Assembly: GCA_015486505.1 (NCBI GenBank)
Contig: WFRP01000008.1
Span: 1-6,903, forward strand
Reading direction: 5' to 3'
Source: Pseudomonadota bacterium
Lineage (GTDB): Bacteria > Desulfobacterota > Anaeroferrophillalia > Anaeroferrophillales > Tharpellaceae
DNA: 6,903 bases
Shown: piece by piece, positions 6,273 to 6,903 of the stretch
Layout: each line of letters opens with the position of its first letter
Position numbering within the stretch: the stretch's first letter is position 1
Translations under genes and position numbers: made by a program
The notes under the pieces: model-generated
The model's database searches: none
The model's input: only the letters and a program-made list of their open reading frames with translations
What the model was told of the DNA's origin: nothing

Positions 6273-6363
6273 GACCTACCTCCTTGGTTTTGGCTCTGGG
6301 GTAAGAGCCGTTTTATGGTTTTATGGGTTTTATCCTGACCCACGTTTGCAAGGATGGTAGGTC
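6273..6363 (-). promoter_or_regulatory. Transposase leader with ribosome-site-masking stem
   Basis: The leader base pairs end to end. GACCTACCATCCTTG (minus strand, 6363-6349) is complementary to CAAGGAGGTAGGTC (6286-6273) over 14 pairs with one bulged A. The second arm is the Shine-Dalgarno sequence together with all bases up to the ATG. A small hairpin GGCTCT/AGAGCC (6292-6297 with 6304-6309) sits inside the loop. A transcript carrying both arms would hide the ribosome binding site and limit transposase synthesis. Confidence 0.65.
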
Positions 6364-6376
6364 TTTTTATTGTCTT

Positions 6377-6388
6377 GTGTCAATCATA
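6377..6388 (-). repeat. IS subterminal inverted repeat (transposase 5' side)
   Basis: GTGTCAATCATA is the perfect inverse of 4789-4800. It is separated from the flanking repeat DNA by ATAT plus the shared CT. Confidence 0.85.
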
Positions 6389-6391
6389 ATA
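6386..6391 (-). promoter_or_regulatory. -10 half of a promoter assembled in the IS circle
   Basis: The minus strand reads TATTAT here. In the inserted state no -35 lies at the right distance upstream, where the flanking repeat gives GCGGGA. When the ends are joined with one AG/CT core, TTGACA from the other end (minus strand, 4806-4801) falls exactly 17 bases upstream. A strong promoter would then point into the transposase gene and on towards the candidate guide RNA. Confidence 0.6.
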
Positions 6392-6392
6392 T

Positions 6393-6757
6393 CTAATGCG
6401 GGAACAGGTCCCGCAACCCAAACAGGGCCTTGCGGCCCGCACCCAGGGGCACTTCCGCTGGTCGCAAATAAGTGCTCTTATCAGAACATTTTCTTGTTTT
6501 AAAACAAGAAAATAACCTGTAAGGTACTAATGCGGGAACAATCCCCGCAACCCAAACGGAGCCTTACGGCCCGCACCCAGGGGCACTTCCGATGGTCGCA
6601 CCCCAAGGGCACTTCCGTTGGGCGCACCCCAAGGGCACTTCCGTTGGGCGCACCCCAAGGGCACTTCCGTTGGGCGCAAATAAGTACTCTTATCAGAACA
6701 TTTTCTGACTGTTAAATCTTGTTTTTTGGTGCAGAAAATAACCTGTAAGGTACTAAT
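6393..6757 (-). repeat. Composite repeat array C, right part (cores 7-8)
   Basis: Linker 7 (6395-6465, long form with GGGCC/GGCCC and GCGGGA/TCCCGC hairpins), core 7 (6463-6529), linker 8 (6529-6677, expanded) and core 8 (6675-6757) are present. The centre of core 7 is a perfect 26-bp palindrome (6488-6513), and core 8 carries the core 2/6 type centre. This part and 4640-4786 formed one array before the insertion sequence entered. The array ends at TACTAATGGGC with no following linker, matching the plain start of arrays A and B. Confidence 0.88.
6574..6676. repeat. 26-bp tandem repeat inside linker 8
   Basis: Three identical 26-bp units (6599-6624, 6625-6650, 6651-6676; CACCCCAAGGGCACTTCCG then TTGGGCG) follow one diverged 25-bp unit (6574-6598). 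The diverged unit is the single block present in linkers 1, 4, 6 and 7. Linkers 2 and 5 have none. The block is bounded by GCG on each side, which allows slippage or unequal exchange. Confidence 0.9.
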
Positions 6758-6903
6758 GGGCTCCCGCTCGCTTCCGAAAAACAACGAAATCGTTTCCGCA
6801 ACCGCTTACGAAAAACCACCCCCGCTCCCTCCAGAAGGTGGGGGGGGGGTAAAATTAGGCTGAATAGTTACATCATTTTCACAAAAACTCCGTTAAACTT
6901 TCA
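6758..6903. other. Right-edge interval without a recognisable gene
   Basis: No start codon with a useful frame reaches the edge on either strand. A pyrimidine-rich stretch (6815-6832) is followed by a run of ten G at 6840-6849. The last 50 bases are AT-rich and could precede a gene outside the window, but nothing can be assigned. Confidence 0.4.

Larger units (their letters stand above)
4787..6394 (-). mobile_element. Complete IS1111-type IS110-family insertion sequence
   Basis: The boundaries come from comparison with the intact repeat junction AAGGTACTAATGCGGG at 6521-6536. Left flank AAGGTACT (4779-4786) and right flank CTAATGCGGG (6393-6402) rejoin exactly if 1608 bp are removed. A CT dinucleotide is present at both edges and so the edge is ambiguous by two bases. 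The element has 12-bp inverted repeats set slightly inside the ends (4789-4800 and 6377-6388), one transposase gene, a 122-bp leader side and a noncoding side of about 388 bp downstream of the gene. Subterminal repeats and the long downstream noncoding region are marks of the IS1111 group. No frame break is seen, so it may be active. Confidence 0.88.

Noticed and set aside
6527..6784. Minus-strand frame with repeating PLG-type peptide
   Set aside because: It is a translation of the 26-bp tandem repeat and flanking cores, and the same core peptide appears in other repeat frames. No ribosome site.

Overview
The window reads as a repeat-rich, accessory-looking stretch of a Gram-negative bacterial chromosome. 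The GGGGTCAGACCCC repeats, the RsmE and AAA/DUF4143 proteins and the IS110-family element together suggest Desulfobacterota (former Deltaproteobacteria). That placement is an inference from general familiarity; no marker here fixes the genus.

Layout. Positions 1-908 (minus) are the N-terminal 302 codons of a TPR-type protein that runs off the left edge. Positions 909-1290 hold small palindromic repeats: GGGGTCAGACCCC with A/T tracts, and a triple TTCCGT inverted repeat. Positions 1291-2601 (minus) encode an AAA+ ATPase with a DUF4143 nuclease-like C-terminus. Positions 2602-3894 have no convincing gene. They carry two arrays (A, B) of a composite palindromic repeat, decayed copies of the small repeats, a 70-nt palindrome and a possible gene remnant. 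Positions 3895-4641 (plus) encode RsmE, the 16S rRNA m3U1498 methyltransferase. Array C, in the opposite orientation, starts at the rsmE stop codon and runs to 6757. It is split by a complete 1608-bp IS1111-type IS110 element (4787-6394). Positions 6758-6903 show nothing codable.

The main observation is how the insertion sequence and the repeat array relate. Removing 4787-6394 restores a repeat junction identical to the intact one at 6521-6538. The IS noncoding region downstream of the transposase gene can fold into a structured RNA (4865-5058). One hairpin loop of that RNA carries a 9-nt match to the interrupted repeat, and another segment matches the IS end for 7 nt. This fits a bridge RNA (seekRNA) that directs the IS into the resident repeat family. 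Joining the two IS ends, as in the circular intermediate, would build a TTGACA-17-TATTAT promoter facing the transposase gene. The transposase ribosome binding site lies in a 14-bp stem with the mRNA leader.

The second observation is the composite repeat. An AT-rich imperfect palindrome, with the same bulges in every copy examined, alternates with a GC-rich linker built of hairpins and a 24-26-bp module present 0, 1 or 4 times. Fixed asymmetry in a hairpin is typical of single-stranded DNA substrates such as REP/RAYT or attC sites, but no enzyme for it is visible here. The three chromosomal genes have no evident functional link to each other or to the mobile DNA.
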